The position numbers and the translations under genes were made by a program. 64,000 bases of DNA from Deltaproteobacteria bacterium (GTDB lineage Bacteria > Desulfobacterota > Binatia > HRBIN30 > CADEER01): the NCBI GenBank assembly GCA_029262455.1, contig JAJCZJ010000002.1, positions 1 through 64,000 of the forward strand. The letters run 5' to 3'. Under the pieces are notes generated by a model, which did no database searches, was not told where the DNA came from, and saw only the letters and a list, made by a program, of their open reading frames with translations. This document shows positions 8,062 to 17,920 of the stretch, piece by piece (the first letter of the stretch is position 1; each line of letters starts with the position of its first letter).

Positions 8062-9504
8062 CTATTCGGCCAGATTCTCCACACTGAACAGGTGACTCGA
8101 AGATTCACCTTCGAACAGCCCCAAATCAGGTGTTTCGCCCGGCGCCGGCAGGCCCGGATCGATCGAATTCAATACTGAAAACAGCGGCCCCTCCGTCTCA
8201 CCAACCAACAACAACGGATTCATCGGCTCGCCTTCAACCGGCAGGCTCGGGTCAATCGTATTCAACACCGAAAACAGCGCCCCCTCCGTCTCACCAACGA
8301 ACAACGACGAATCCACCGGCTCGCCCTCCGACGGCAAGCTCGGGTCACTCGTATTCAACACCGAAAACGGCTGCCCCTCCGCCTCACCGACGAACAGCAA
8401 CGGATCCATCGGCTCGCCCTCTGACGGCAAGCTCGGGTCAATCGTATTCAACACTGAAAACGGGCGCCCTTCAGCTTCACCGACAAACAGACCGGGATCC
8501 TGAGGCTCTCCGGGAGGAGGTAAACTCGGATCAATCACGTTCAGCACCGACCATACCCGCCCCTCGGCCTCGCGAGGCAGCTCCAACGGGTCGACTGGCA
8601 GGCTACCCGGATCAGTAGGATCCGAACCGAACGCAACCTCGTCCCCGTCGCCGAAACCGTCGCCATCCGAATCGCCATCAAACGGATCAGTCCCAATCTC
8701 AGCCTCTTCGAGGTTGTCCAGAAGATCAGCGTCCTCGTCAAGCACAGGATCGAGCACATGCAGCGTGTTTTCTTCCGATTGACTTGTTTTCGAACTACCG
8801 GCTCTGCTGACTGCAACCACGACGTGGTCACCAACGCTCTCGGTGTCGGGTGAAATTGTGAGGCTCACAGAAGCCCCATCCACGCCGAAGCCCGCCAGTA
8901 TCACGGTCGGTCCAACCGGCTCCAACTTAAACTGTGCATCCAGCAACCCGGTACCCGTCACTACATGCGTCCCAACCCGACCGGCTATCCCGAAACTCGG
9001 TGCGAGTCCTGCAACCGTCGGCGCACCGATCACTATAAAGTCCTCCATCGAGCATGCCTCAACGGCTGCAATCGTTACGCAGATCGGCCCCGTGTCAGCG
9101 CCAGAGGGCACCTCCACTACTAAGGTGTCAGGACCCCGCCCGGCGATGACCTCCCCCAACGCCCCCCCAATTTCAACCGATGCTTCTGATGTTGGGTCGA
9201 ACCCCTGCCCTTGGACCGTAATCGTCGAGCCTATGGTCCCGCGTCCCGGAACAAATCCAAACACCGCGAGACCAACCTGCGTGGTCTCCGATACCTCAAA
9301 CAAGTTCCCGGCCGCGTCGTACGAATAACTGACGACCGAGCCGTTGTCGTACACCGCCCTAACCAGCTGCCCCGCATCGTCGTAGACGTACCGAACCTCA
9401 GCACCGACCGTCACGCTCACGAAGCCCGCGAACGCAAGAGTGAACCACGGCAGGTTCCTTTGAACCACCGTCAAAACCCAGCCAATGAGAGGTGGAACGC
9501 TCAT
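8062..9504 (-). CDS. Short RHS-leader / IPT protein with 31-residue SVLN repeats
   Basis: A 480-residue exported protein. After a hydrophobic N-terminus come two YD repeats (VRYVYDDAGQLVRAVYDNGS, YSYDAAGNLFEVSE), then IPT/TIG immunoglobulin-like domains (VGLAVFGFVPGRGTIGSTIT) and a calcium-binding thrombospondin-3-like piece (DPFDGDSDGDGFGDGDEV). The last third is five 31-residue tandem repeats of the type GEAEGxxFSVLNTIDPSLP. It lacks the RHS beta-barrel and core that usually follow such a leader, so it is either a free-standing leader or a truncated RHS protein. Its ATG overlaps the stop of the upstream 1675-residue RHS gene as ATGA, so the two are translationally coupled. Confidence 0.85.
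   Translation of the reverse strand: MSVPPLIGWVLTVVQRNLPWFTLAFAGFVSVTVGAEVRYVYDDAGQLVRAVYDNGSVVSYSYDAAGNLFEVSETTQVGLAVFGFVPGRGTIGSTITVQGQGFDPTSEASVEIGGALGEVIAGRGPDTLVVEVPSGADTGPICVTIAAVEACSMEDFIVIGAPTVAGLAPSFGIAGRVGTHVVTGTGLLDAQFKLEPVGPTVILAGFGVDGASVSLTISPDTESVGDHVVVAVSRAGSSKTSQSEENTLHVLDPVLDEDADLLDNLEEAEIGTDPFDGDSDGDGFGDGDEVAFGSDPTDPGSLPVDPLELPREAEGRVWSVLNVIDPSLPPPGEPQDPGLFVGEAEGRPFSVLNTIDPSLPSEGEPMDPLLFVGEAEGQPFSVLNTSDPSLPSEGEPVDSSLFVGETEGALFSVLNTIDPSLPVEGEPMNPLLLVGETEGPLFSVLNSIDPGLPAPGETPDLGLFEGESSSHLFSVENLAE
8065..8574 (-). repeat. 93-bp tandem repeats encoding 31-residue SVLN units
   Basis: Five in-frame 93-bp units plus a partial last unit form the 3' end of the RHS-leader gene. Each encodes a 31-residue unit with the invariant core FSVLN or WSVLN, then xIDPxLP, then a GE(P/T) turn and DxxLF. 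Copies differ by scattered substitutions only. Confidence 0.9.
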
Positions 9505-12500
9505 GGCTTACAGGGCTCGCCTTCTGAATCAGAACCACCGCCTGGCAAGGGGATCTCCCGGCCAATCCTCGACCCAAGAGCTGTGGATAGCGGAGGGGAG
9601 ACCGCTTTGGCGAGCGTACCTTGCGTCGCGCCAAACGCCGCTCCCGCCAAATTGATCCCGGCATCCCGCTGGAAGTCCCCTAGTGCGCTAGCGTAGTCCC
9701 CCTCCTCTCCCCTGAGGGGGGCAGATGCCCCCTCCAAAACTCCAATAGCCCCGCCAATCAACTGTTCCGGTAAGTCGAAGCAGAAAATCCAGAGGATACA
9801 CCCAAACCCCAGCGGATCAGTGCGGCTAACTGGGTCGTTTCTGACGTACGAATAGAGATTGCTGCCTCCGAAAACCCCAATCGGGTCCTCGCTCACGAAC
9901 CGGGCAACCGACGCGTCATAGTATCGTGCACGGAAATAGTAGAAGTCCGACGCTACCGGGACGCGCCCGGCGAATCGGAATGGGAGGGCTTGCTCACCCG
10001 CCCCGGGAGTTCCCCCGAATGGCTCGTACGAGGTTTTCGAGACCAAAAGACCAGCATTGTCCACTTCAGCGACAGTACTCTTGATACTGTTTCGGAGGGC
10101 GAAGAAGACTCCGCCGTCAGGCGACGCGACCGCGTAATGTTCATCGATGCCGGCTCCAGTAAGAAAGGACAGCCCATCGCCCGGTGCAGACTGAAATACG
10201 ACATTTGTATAGGTATCGTACAAGAAGCTCGTCTTCGCTTGCGAGGAGTCGGTCACGTACTCCATCGCAACCAAACTCCTCGTGAAATCATACTCCAGGT
10301 TTGTCGTCGTTCCGTTAGGCTCACGAATTCCGACTAAGCGGTTTCGAGAGTCCCATTCAAAATTGGTTGACCCGAGCCGTGTCTCTCTAGAAAGCCGGTT
10401 GCCGTTACGATCATACGTGAGTCCCTGACCGTCCTGCTCCAGAATCCTATTGGACTGTGGATCTATAACGATGCTCGACACCGAAGGTTTGGCAAATGAG
10501 CCGAGCTCAGACGACGCTCCCACAACCTTGCCACTCGCGTCGTACTCATACGTCTGAACATCAAGGCTGCCGGCTTCGCCCTCGTGGGACAGCCTGACCA
10601 GTCTACCCAAGTCGTCGTAACCATACGTAGTGACCACCCCGTTCGATCGGACAATCCGCTCAACCAGACCGCGCTCCTCATATTCGAGGGTGACGGAGGC
10701 CGGTAAACTGACAGCCTCCTCCAAACTACCTACCTCGTCGTAAACGTAACCGACGCTTGGCTGCCCGACGACTTGTCTGACCGAGATGCGTCCCAGTTCG
10801 TCACGAACGAATAGCACCGTGCCATAGGGTCCGGCAGATTTTACTAGATCACCTGCCCGGTCAAATTCGAACGAAAAGCCTCCGCTCGCTGAATCCTCTA
10901 CACCAGTAAGCCGCCCGCGTGAATCATACGAGCGGATCACATTCGCATCCTCATATTCTTCCGAGATCAACCGACCAAGGGGGTCATACTGGAAGAGACT
11001 CTCTCGGCCTCGGCGATCCAAGAAACGGATCAAGTTCCCTCGGGCATCGTACTCACGCAGGTCACTGTTGCCAACTGGATCAGCGTGTGAGACGAGCCGA
11101 TTACGTGAGTCATAAGAATAGTTGCGCGCATTCCCCCTGCCATCGACAACCGTAAGAAGGTTCCCTACCAAGTCGAAGCGAAGGTCGGTCCTTTGCCCAA
11201 GACCGTTCGTAAGACTAAGGAGTCGGTCCTCCCTATCCCAGGTGAGGAGAGTTTGTCGGCCAAGAGGGTCCGTCACTCGAATCGGTCTTGAGTTACCATC
11301 GTAGACAATGTGCGTCGAATTCCCCTTTGGGTCCCGAATCTCACTAGGGTTTGATGCAGCATCGTGCTCGATGCGCCACTGATTGAGCAGCGGATCGCTA
11401 ACAGACATGAGCACGCCATCTTCATTGTACTCAAACTCCCACGTCTGCATTCTCGCGTTCGTAATTGAGACAACGTTTCCTCGGTCATCATAAGAAAGTA
11501 CGGTCTCGTTACCCAGAGGATCTACAATCGAGGCGAGTCTATTGAACGTGGCCTCGTAATCGAACGTGTAGGTTTGACCACGTCCATCGACTAACTTGAC
11601 CGGATTACCGACTTCGTCGTACTCGAACGACTGATCGCCCGCTGAAGATTCGCCACAAACCCCACACGACGCGCACCCCTCGACCCTCGTCACTAGATTC
11701 GTACCGGCCTCACGAGCGAAGACTCGAGTCTGCCCGAGGGCATTCGTTATGTCCGTAACGAATCCTTCCGGGTTGAATCGGTACGTCATCCGCCTAAGCA
11801 GAGGATCAACAATCGTCTCAGTTTCGGGCAAGAGCACCGCAGTTTCCAACACAGGCCCCGAAGGCACCTCTGGGTTCGCCAACTGGTACTCAAAACGCAG
11901 AACACTACCATCGGATCGAACCTGCTCGACAACTCTGCCGTTCTCATCGTAGGTATTTCGCTCGGTCACAACGCCCCGAGGATCAGTGATCTTCGTCAGG
12001 CGGTTCTGGTCGTCGTAGCCATAGCGAGTGACGCCACCCGCGGAATCGGTAACCGCCTCGAGTGTTCCCTGACCGTTGTATCGATAGAAAACCCTACTAC
12101 CGATTCCATCCGACAGCTCGGTGACCCTACCGGCCCCGTCGTACTTCAGTCGCAGGCTTCGGCCCACCGGATCGACAACTTCCGCAATTTCAAGAGCAGT
12201 GTTCCGCATCAAGGTGATCTGATTACCCACCCGATCGGAAATTGCCGCAAGAAGAGCCCCTCGCGGTGTGCCGCTTCCGATAAACCGAAAGACAGTCCCA
12301 TTTTTCCAGCGCAACTCAGCCTCGCCCGCCGACGGAACGGTGATCGCGGCACCACGCAGGCCTGGAACCGTAGAGTTTCGCCAGACACCGTCAGCAGTCA
12401 AAGCGAAGGGAAAGCGATTACCGTCCGGCATGACAACGTCGATCAACGCTTCCGACTCAGGACTATTGGTATCCAGGCGGTAGCCGTAGTTGTGACTGGA

Positions 12501-14528
12501 GCCAAGTCCGAATGGTCCAGCCTCTTGCGAAAGCGTTCGGTACACGCGTCGAATCGCGATCGAACCTCGCAGTCCGTTCACCTTCAAGTCGGTCTCGACC
12601 AATATCGCTACTCCAGAGGAGAGATCGATAGGGTCCCCCGCGCATGGCGGCGCACCCGGGAGAGGACCCTCCGGCCCCCCAACCGGCGGACTGTTAGGGG
12701 GGGCAGGGTTTTCCTCGGGCGGTCCCGGTGGAGGCGGCGGTATCCGCGGGCCGTGCCAATCGAAGTGGACGAGGCCGAACCTTTTGCCCGGATTGCTCGG
12801 GTCGAAGTTCGGTACGATCTGCAGACCGTTGGCAGAAACAGTGCCGCTTCCGTAGACGACCATCACGCCCTTCGTTGGGTCGAGGGTCGAGAGGTCGACA
12901 ATCGTCCCTGGCGGGGTGTTGAGAAGATTCGGAAACGACACCGCTACTGGCTGGCTGGCGATTGTGTTCGCCGGCTGGAACGCCACGATGAATGGCTCTA
13001 CCGTTGCTCCCGGCGGCATCTCGTCGGGCAAACGGTCGACCGGCACGTCGACGGCTATCAACGGATAGAACCCGTCCTCGCAGTCGTGAATGGGCATCCC
13101 GATTTCCGGTGGTGGCGGTGTGAAGGTCGTGCCTGCGTATACGGTGGCGGTGAGGTTTGGGATGGTTTCGAAGGTGATCTCTTGGTCTTCCGCAGCGTTC
13201 TGCTCGACGCACACGGTCTCGGCGTTGTCGATCCGCGGCAGGTGAATCAGAACCGGCGACTCCGTTACTTGCCCAGGCACGATGTCGTAGAGCAGATCGA
13301 CACCGGCGAATTGTCCCGGCGCGGTGGCGGTGAGGCCGTTGTAACGGATCAGCTGGGGCCCTTCACACTCGGCCCGGAGGTTGGTGAACGCAAAGTTGCC
13401 GGCCTCGTCGGAGACTGTCTGGCCACTGCATCCCGTCGCATTGGCTTCGCCGTCGACGCCCAGGAGGGTGATCGTCACGCCGGGCAACGCCGTTTGCAGC
13501 GCATCGTCGACCACAGTTCGCCCCATGAACGATGTCGTCACCTCTTCGACACCAAGCGTCAGACTCGCCACTTGACTGATCGCCATTCCGTCGACCGCAG
13601 CGGAAGCACTTACCTGGAATTCGATCGGTCCAATCGGTTGCTCCGCCGATGGTACGACCTTGAGTAGCGAGCAGCCGCCTGCGGCAAGCATCTTTGGCGT
13701 GAGAACGGCAGCCACGCTCTCCGGCAAGCCATTTACAGTCAGCTCCGCGAGCTGGACGAAACCATTCGAGCTGCTGAGGCACACCCGATAGCTCGTGCCG
13801 TGACCCCGGATCGCCGACGCATTGGCCGGCACACCCGTCAACGAGAAAGTAGATGAGGGCTCGATCGCGAACTGGTCGTTCGATGTGTCAGCGTTGGGCC
13901 CGACCGTGACCGTCAACGGACCAGTCGCGGCTCCGGTGGGAATCGTGACCACGACGGAGTCGTTCCGAAAACTCGCGACTGGAACACTGATCGCCAAGCC
14001 ACGCTGGCCGGACATCGTCACCAGTGGAAACAAACCCGCCCAGGGGGCAAAGTTGCTTCCTTCAATCGTCACGAGAGTGCCTGCTGATCCCGCTTTCGGA
14101 TTGAAGTCAAAGATCTCTGGCGGCACCGGGATCGGTGTTTCAGTCGGGGTGCTCGTTGGTCCCGGCGGCGTCGGGGTACTCGTAGGTGCCGTCGGCGACG
14201 GCGATGGCGATTCCGTACTGCCGATTGGAGTGGGCGTCGGACTTGGACTGACGGTTGGGCTTGGGCAGCCTTCGAGGGCACGCATCACTGCTTGGACCAG
14301 CTCGTTGACGCGGACGGAACCTCCTCCGTCAGTGTCGAGAGAAACACAGTCTGTGACCGGAGCACGCCCTAATAGGATGTTTACTCCTATCACCAGTTCG
14401 TTGATCGCGACCCTGTTGTCCGAATTACAATCGCCGACACACTGCGCCTGAACAATTTGTGCCGCGGCGATGATCGATATTCCGAGCACCAACGTTCCGA
14501 GTGCCCGTCGACCTGCAAGGTAGATCAT
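9501..14528 (-). CDS. Exported dockerin-like / IPT / RHS (YD-repeat) giant
   Basis: About 1675 residues. In order: a Sec signal peptide (MIYLAGRRALGTLVLGISII, cleavage before QCVGDCN), a paired dockerin-like module with flanking cysteines, a Pro/Ser/Thr linker, an IPT/TIG domain (PPEIFDFNPKAGSAGTLVTI), a carboxypeptidase-regulatory-like fold (FMGRTVVDDALQTALPGVTI), a stalk module, and a proline-rich linker. Then come the RHS entry (GLGSSHNYGYRLD) and many YD repeats, ending in the RHS core (FYYFRARYYDASVARFVSED, DPIGVFGGSNLYSYVRNDP). The C-terminal tip is about 110 residues with a Gly/Ala-rich patch and no recognisable toxin motif. The frame opens at a TTG at 14573, but the ATG at 14528 places the signal peptide properly. 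The downstream gene overlaps its stop (ATGA). It is probably a surface-displayed or secreted shell protein. Confidence 0.92.
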   Translation of the reverse strand: MIYLAGRRALGTLVLGISIIAAAQIVQAQCVGDCNSDNRVAINELVIGVNILLGRAPVTDCVSLDTDGGGSVRVNELVQAVMRALEGCPSPTVSPSPTPTPIGSTESPSPSPTAPTSTPTPPGPTSTPTETPIPVPPEIFDFNPKAGSAGTLVTIEGSNFAPWAGLFPLVTMSGQRGLAISVPVASFRNDSVVVTIPTGAATGPLTVTVGPNADTSNDQFAIEPSSTFSLTGVPANASAIRGHGTSYRVCLSSSNGFVQLAELTVNGLPESVAAVLTPKMLAAGGCSLLKVVPSAEQPIGPIEFQVSASAAVDGMAISQVASLTLGVEEVTTSFMGRTVVDDALQTALPGVTITLLGVDGEANATGCSGQTVSDEAGNFAFTNLRAECEGPQLIRYNGLTATAPGQFAGVDLLYDIVPGQVTESPVLIHLPRIDNAETVCVEQNAAEDQEITFETIPNLTATVYAGTTFTPPPPEIGMPIHDCEDGFYPLIAVDVPVDRLPDEMPPGATVEPFIVAFQPANTIASQPVAVSFPNLLNTPPGTIVDLSTLDPTKGVMVVYGSGTVSANGLQIVPNFDPSNPGKRFGLVHFDWHGPRIPPPPPGPPEENPAPPNSPPVGGPEGPLPGAPPCAGDPIDLSSGVAILVETDLKVNGLRGSIAIRRVYRTLSQEAGPFGLGSSHNYGYRLDTNSPESEALIDVVMPDGNRFPFALTADGVWRNSTVPGLRGAAITVPSAGEAELRWKNGTVFRFIGSGTPRGALLAAISDRVGNQITLMRNTALEIAEVVDPVGRSLRLKYDGAGRVTELSDGIGSRVFYRYNGQGTLEAVTDSAGGVTRYGYDDQNRLTKITDPRGVVTERNTYDENGRVVEQVRSDGSVLRFEYQLANPEVPSGPVLETAVLLPETETIVDPLLRRMTYRFNPEGFVTDITNALGQTRVFAREAGTNLVTRVEGCASCGVCGESSAGDQSFEYDEVGNPVKLVDGRGQTYTFDYEATFNRLASIVDPLGNETVLSYDDRGNVVSITNARMQTWEFEYNEDGVLMSVSDPLLNQWRIEHDAASNPSEIRDPKGNSTHIVYDGNSRPIRVTDPLGRQTLLTWDREDRLLSLTNGLGQRTDLRFDLVGNLLTVVDGRGNARNYSYDSRNRLVSHADPVGNSDLREYDARGNLIRFLDRRGRESLFQYDPLGRLISEEYEDANVIRSYDSRGRLTGVEDSASGGFSFEFDRAGDLVKSAGPYGTVLFVRDELGRISVRQVVGQPSVGYVYDEVGSLEEAVSLPASVTLEYEERGLVERIVRSNGVVTTYGYDDLGRLVRLSHEGEAGSLDVQTYEYDASGKVVGASSELGSFAKPSVSSIVIDPQSNRILEQDGQGLTYDRNGNRLSRETRLGSTNFEWDSRNRLVGIREPNGTTTNLEYDFTRSLVAMEYVTDSSQAKTSFLYDTYTNVVFQSAPGDGLSFLTGAGIDEHYAVASPDGGVFFALRNSIKSTVAEVDNAGLLVSKTSYEPFGGTPGAGEQALPFRFAGRVPVASDFYYFRARYYDASVARFVSEDPIGVFGGSNLYSYVRNDPVSRTDPLGFGCILWIFCFDLPEQLIGGAIGVLEGASAPLRGEEGDYASALGDFQRDAGINLAGAAFGATQGTLAKAVSPPLSTALGSRIGREIPLPGGGSDSEGEPCKP

Positions 14529-14578
14529 CACGGTCAATTGCTTCCCTTGTTCTCCACTCTCAGTGCTCGTCAATGAGA

Positions 14579-17500
14579 CTAATCGGAGCCGAGGTCAAAC
14601 GTCACCGGCACACCTCTCGCCACAGCTCGCACCAGCCGAGTCACCTCCGACGAAGACTGGGCCGACTCATCGGCGAGTTCAGAAGCCGTGGCGCCGAAAG
14701 CGGCGGCCGTTACATCGTCTGCGCAGCGTAGAGGAATCGCATTGCCGACCGGGTCACTGGCGCCTAGGCGCGAACAACTCTCCAAGACCGAGCTGCGGTC
14801 CAGGGCCTGCGGGCCAACCTGGATATTGCAGGTGAACAGAACCGACTCATCGCGAATCGCCCGGAGGCTCTTGAACGATAGGACCAACGAAAACGCGCCG
14901 GTACAGTTGCCCTGCGACTCACATCCAGGATCCCCAAAGCGGAAGAACCCTCCCTTTCTCGTCATTGGGTTCGCGCGACAGTCCGGATCTCCATTATCGT
15001 TCGCCATGACTGCGGCTCCGCTCGCCAGCTCAAATCCGAACTCGATTCCAGCGACCAGCAATCCGTGTGTCCGCAGGGCAAAATCCAAGGGAACCACCGT
15101 ATTCGCCGTCCCCACAAACGCTCCGATTGTCATCTCAGGATCGTCACCGGTCGTGGTCTCGCAAATCCTCGAGCAAGCGTCCTCGCCCACGTCGTTGCCA
15201 TCATCGCACTGCTCGCCATCGTCGAGCATACCGTTGCCACACGTTGCGCCGAGGCCAACGTCATCCGCCACCAGCGTCTCAGACACCGCCCCCCCGTTGC
15301 TGGACGCCGTAATCGAGTAGCGGGCAACCCCGCACTGATCAAACGTGTCAATGCCGCAGTTCTTCACGACGACTCGACACTGTCCTGATTCGCCCGCGAC
15401 GAAATCCACGCGCGGACAGGAGAGGCTCGGCGAGTCGGGGCCAAACGTGCATCGAAAACTGTCATCCGGGTACGCGGAAGTACCTGGACAATGAATGTCG
15501 AAACAAAGATCAGATGCGGACGCCAGGTCGGTCGTGTCTACCGTGACCGAAACGTCGTCGCCCGATGAGACATCGAAAGCCCATTCATCTTCGACGACAC
15601 AAGGTGAGAGCTCGCCGAAAGATGGTCCCACAATAATCGTCGGACTCGGTGTCGCGGTCGCCCCCGGGAACGGAGTCGGAGTCGGGATCGAAGACGGGTC
15701 GCCAACAACCAACACGCCGTCACGCGCCAGGCACGTGCCGCCCTGGCATATCGAGTCACCTTCCGCAGTCGAGAGCCCCACATTCGACGTCGCCAAAACA
15801 TACTCTCCTTCTGGTGTGTTAGCGGCGATGTCCACCGGGCAGGTGTAGAGCATCGCGCCATCCGCAATCGAATCGGTATTCACAAACGACAACACCAGCG
15901 CTCGCATTCCCGAACAGGAACCTGGAGCGCACCCCGGGGGCTGATGCGCCCCCAAGGTTTCTTCTCTGCCAATGGCAGGGTTCGCCGTACAATCTGGGGC
16001 GGGTTCACAACTCTCGAATGGCGAACAATCGGAATCATTTGCGCATGGCTGGTTAAATCGGTTCGAACACCGAAGCGCGCTCGGGATACTAAAGAACCGA
16101 GGGTCGAGCCCGATATCATTTTGCGAACCGGCAACCGCCTCACCTCCCGCAGACAGGATCGCACTGATCGTGACACGGTCCCCCGGACTCCCCGCCGCAC
16201 CAACCACGATAATGCCCGGGACATCTCCCCCTACCGGTGTAGGCGTCGGGGGAAAATCAGGGGTCGAAGTCGGCGCCTGGGTTACCGGCACCAAAGTCGC
16301 GGTCGGCGTCGGCGCCGACGTCGCAGAGCAATCAACACGCAGCTCGTACGCGAATTCGCTAGCAAACGAACTCGCCTCGACTACGTACGCTCCAGCGTCG
16401 AGGACGACCCGTATGAATGGCGCAAACGTCCTCGCACTGTTGATCACCGTGCCCTGCGAATCGCGCAGAACAAGTGACGCAAAGTCGTCCACGTTCATCG
16501 AAAATACAACCTCTTGCCGGCGATCGAGTGTCACTCGCATCCAGTCCACATCATCGGCTGGGGCGATCGTTCTCGCGAGAGTTTCTCCGCACGAAACATC
16601 CAAGGGATTGTCGGCGCCATCGGTGGTCTCGAGAACGTCCGCACAGAAAATGCCGGCCGCAGCCAGGTAGGAACAAATTGCAGCGGAACTCAGATCCGCC
16701 GCAACGCCTCCAAACGTCGGATCGGGGAACTCATGTGAGAACCGCACCTCACTTGAGACGGGATGGCGGGGCAAGAATTGCCGCAACGACGTGAGGCCCC
16801 CGCCGAAAAATTCACTCAGGTCTAATCGCTGCGGGGTGTCGAGACCGTGCTCCGGCAACAGTGTAACGCTCCCACTGAGCGAAGACCGCACCAATAAAAG
16901 TATATCGCGCGTCCGCTCGAGGCCTGCCAGATCTTCCGAAGCAATGACCAGAAAATCGGCACTCTGGTCGTCCAACTCGCCCAGGATCGAAGCGATCGCT
17001 TCGAGCACCGAAGCCAGACTGGCGTCGAACCGAGTTCCACCACTGGTCATTAGGGAAGGATCCTGCAGTGTGAGGAAACTCACACTCTCTTCGACGACCG
17101 TCGTCAAATCGCCGACCAATAGATCGACCAGCGGAGCATCCAAATCGTACCCATTCAACACGTCGAGGAGACTGCCCAGCCCTTCCAAAGCCGCGCGAAA
17201 CAGAATCAAATCGCCGTCGTCTACCTCGAATGACAATCCAGCGACCGCCGATCGGATGCAGGACGGCAAGTCCTCGGCACGTACCTCGATCGCAACCCCA
17301 GAAGGCAGAGCCTTTAGCGCTTCGATCGCACCGTCGACAATCGGCAACACTTCGTTGCGCAAGGCCACCAGAATCTCGCCACTGCTCGGCGCGTCGCCGG
17401 GAGGGGGCTCCAAACGCCCACTGGGAAAATTCAAAAGCGCGAGTTCGCAAATGTCACTCGCATCGCCGACCAAGTCGACTCCGGAGTCGCTCGCCAATCC

Positions 17501-17920
17501 GCGCAAGACTTGATTATCGACAGCATCCACCACCAGCTGAGCGAACATCTGATACACCTGGGTTCGCGCGTCCGAGGGGTCCTCGCTGGCCAACTCGGAA
17601 AGCCGCTGACTCGCCCTCAGGATGTCGCCGCTTGCCAAGATCTCGAGGGCTTCCTCGATGCCACTTGGACAACCGCGGAGCGCAGCATTGACAGCGGACA
17701 CCAGCTCGTTCACCGCCACCAATCCGTTTCCATTCAAGTCAAACGAAGGGCAAGCGTCGACCGGTTGTGAACCCAAGGCGATGTTCACCCCGCGCACGAG
17801 CTCGCTAACCCTGACGGCACCGTCGCCATTGCAATCCCCAGTACAGGCCGCCGACGCCGACGACGCCAGCGACACGAAAACCCAAATTCCCAGAACCCCA
17901 AGTCCCAACGCCTTCTTCAT
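14579..17920 (-). CDS. Exported dockerin-like protein with two cohesin-like modules
   Basis: About 1113 residues. The ATG at 17920 is chosen because it overlaps the upstream stop (ATGA) and begins a proper signal peptide (MKKALGLGVLGIWVFVSLAS). Then come a paired dockerin-like module (ACTGDCNGDGAVRVSELVRG, then DLNGNGLVAVNELVSAVNAA), a helical ~300-residue region without known motifs, a pre-peptidase-like beta domain (VDWMRVTLDRRQEVVFSMNV), and two related cohesin-like modules. The first (about 15700-16240) begins IIVVGAAGSPGDRVTISAIL; the second (about 14690-15150) begins MTIGAFVGTANTVVPLDFAL. Both share LSFxxxxxIxDxxxLFTC. A Cys-rich DUF4215-type repeat (CGNGMLDDGEQCDDGND) sits between them. 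Cohesin identity is inferred from pattern. Carrying both dockerin-like and cohesin-like parts makes it a candidate scaffold for the other dockerin-bearing proteins here. Confidence 0.85.
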   Translation of the reverse strand: MKKALGLGVLGIWVFVSLASSASAACTGDCNGDGAVRVSELVRGVNIALGSQPVDACPSFDLNGNGLVAVNELVSAVNAALRGCPSGIEEALEILASGDILRASQRLSELASEDPSDARTQVYQMFAQLVVDAVDNQVLRGLASDSGVDLVGDASDICELALLNFPSGRLEPPPGDAPSSGEILVALRNEVLPIVDGAIEALKALPSGVAIEVRAEDLPSCIRSAVAGLSFEVDDGDLILFRAALEGLGSLLDVLNGYDLDAPLVDLLVGDLTTVVEESVSFLTLQDPSLMTSGGTRFDASLASVLEAIASILGELDDQSADFLVIASEDLAGLERTRDILLLVRSSLSGSVTLLPEHGLDTPQRLDLSEFFGGGLTSLRQFLPRHPVSSEVRFSHEFPDPTFGGVAADLSSAAICSYLAAAGIFCADVLETTDGADNPLDVSCGETLARTIAPADDVDWMRVTLDRRQEVVFSMNVDDFASLVLRDSQGTVINSARTFAPFIRVVLDAGAYVVEASSFASEFAYELRVDCSATSAPTPTATLVPVTQAPTSTPDFPPTPTPVGGDVPGIIVVGAAGSPGDRVTISAILSAGGEAVAGSQNDIGLDPRFFSIPSALRCSNRFNQPCANDSDCSPFESCEPAPDCTANPAIGREETLGAHQPPGCAPGSCSGMRALVLSFVNTDSIADGAMLYTCPVDIAANTPEGEYVLATSNVGLSTAEGDSICQGGTCLARDGVLVVGDPSSIPTPTPFPGATATPSPTIIVGPSFGELSPCVVEDEWAFDVSSGDDVSVTVDTTDLASASDLCFDIHCPGTSAYPDDSFRCTFGPDSPSLSCPRVDFVAGESGQCRVVVKNCGIDTFDQCGVARYSITASSNGGAVSETLVADDVGLGATCGNGMLDDGEQCDDGNDVGEDACSRICETTTGDDPEMTIGAFVGTANTVVPLDFALRTHGLLVAGIEFGFELASGAAVMANDNGDPDCRANPMTRKGGFFRFGDPGCESQGNCTGAFSLVLSFKSLRAIRDESVLFTCNIQVGPQALDRSSVLESCSRLGASDPVGNAIPLRCADDVTAAAFGATASELADESAQSSSEVTRLVRAVARGVPVTFDLGSD

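Noticed and set aside
12492-13667. 391-codon plus-strand frame opposite the first RHS giant
   Set aside because: Arg-rich composition, no family pattern, fully antisense to a gene with clear domains; expected from GC-rich codon use.
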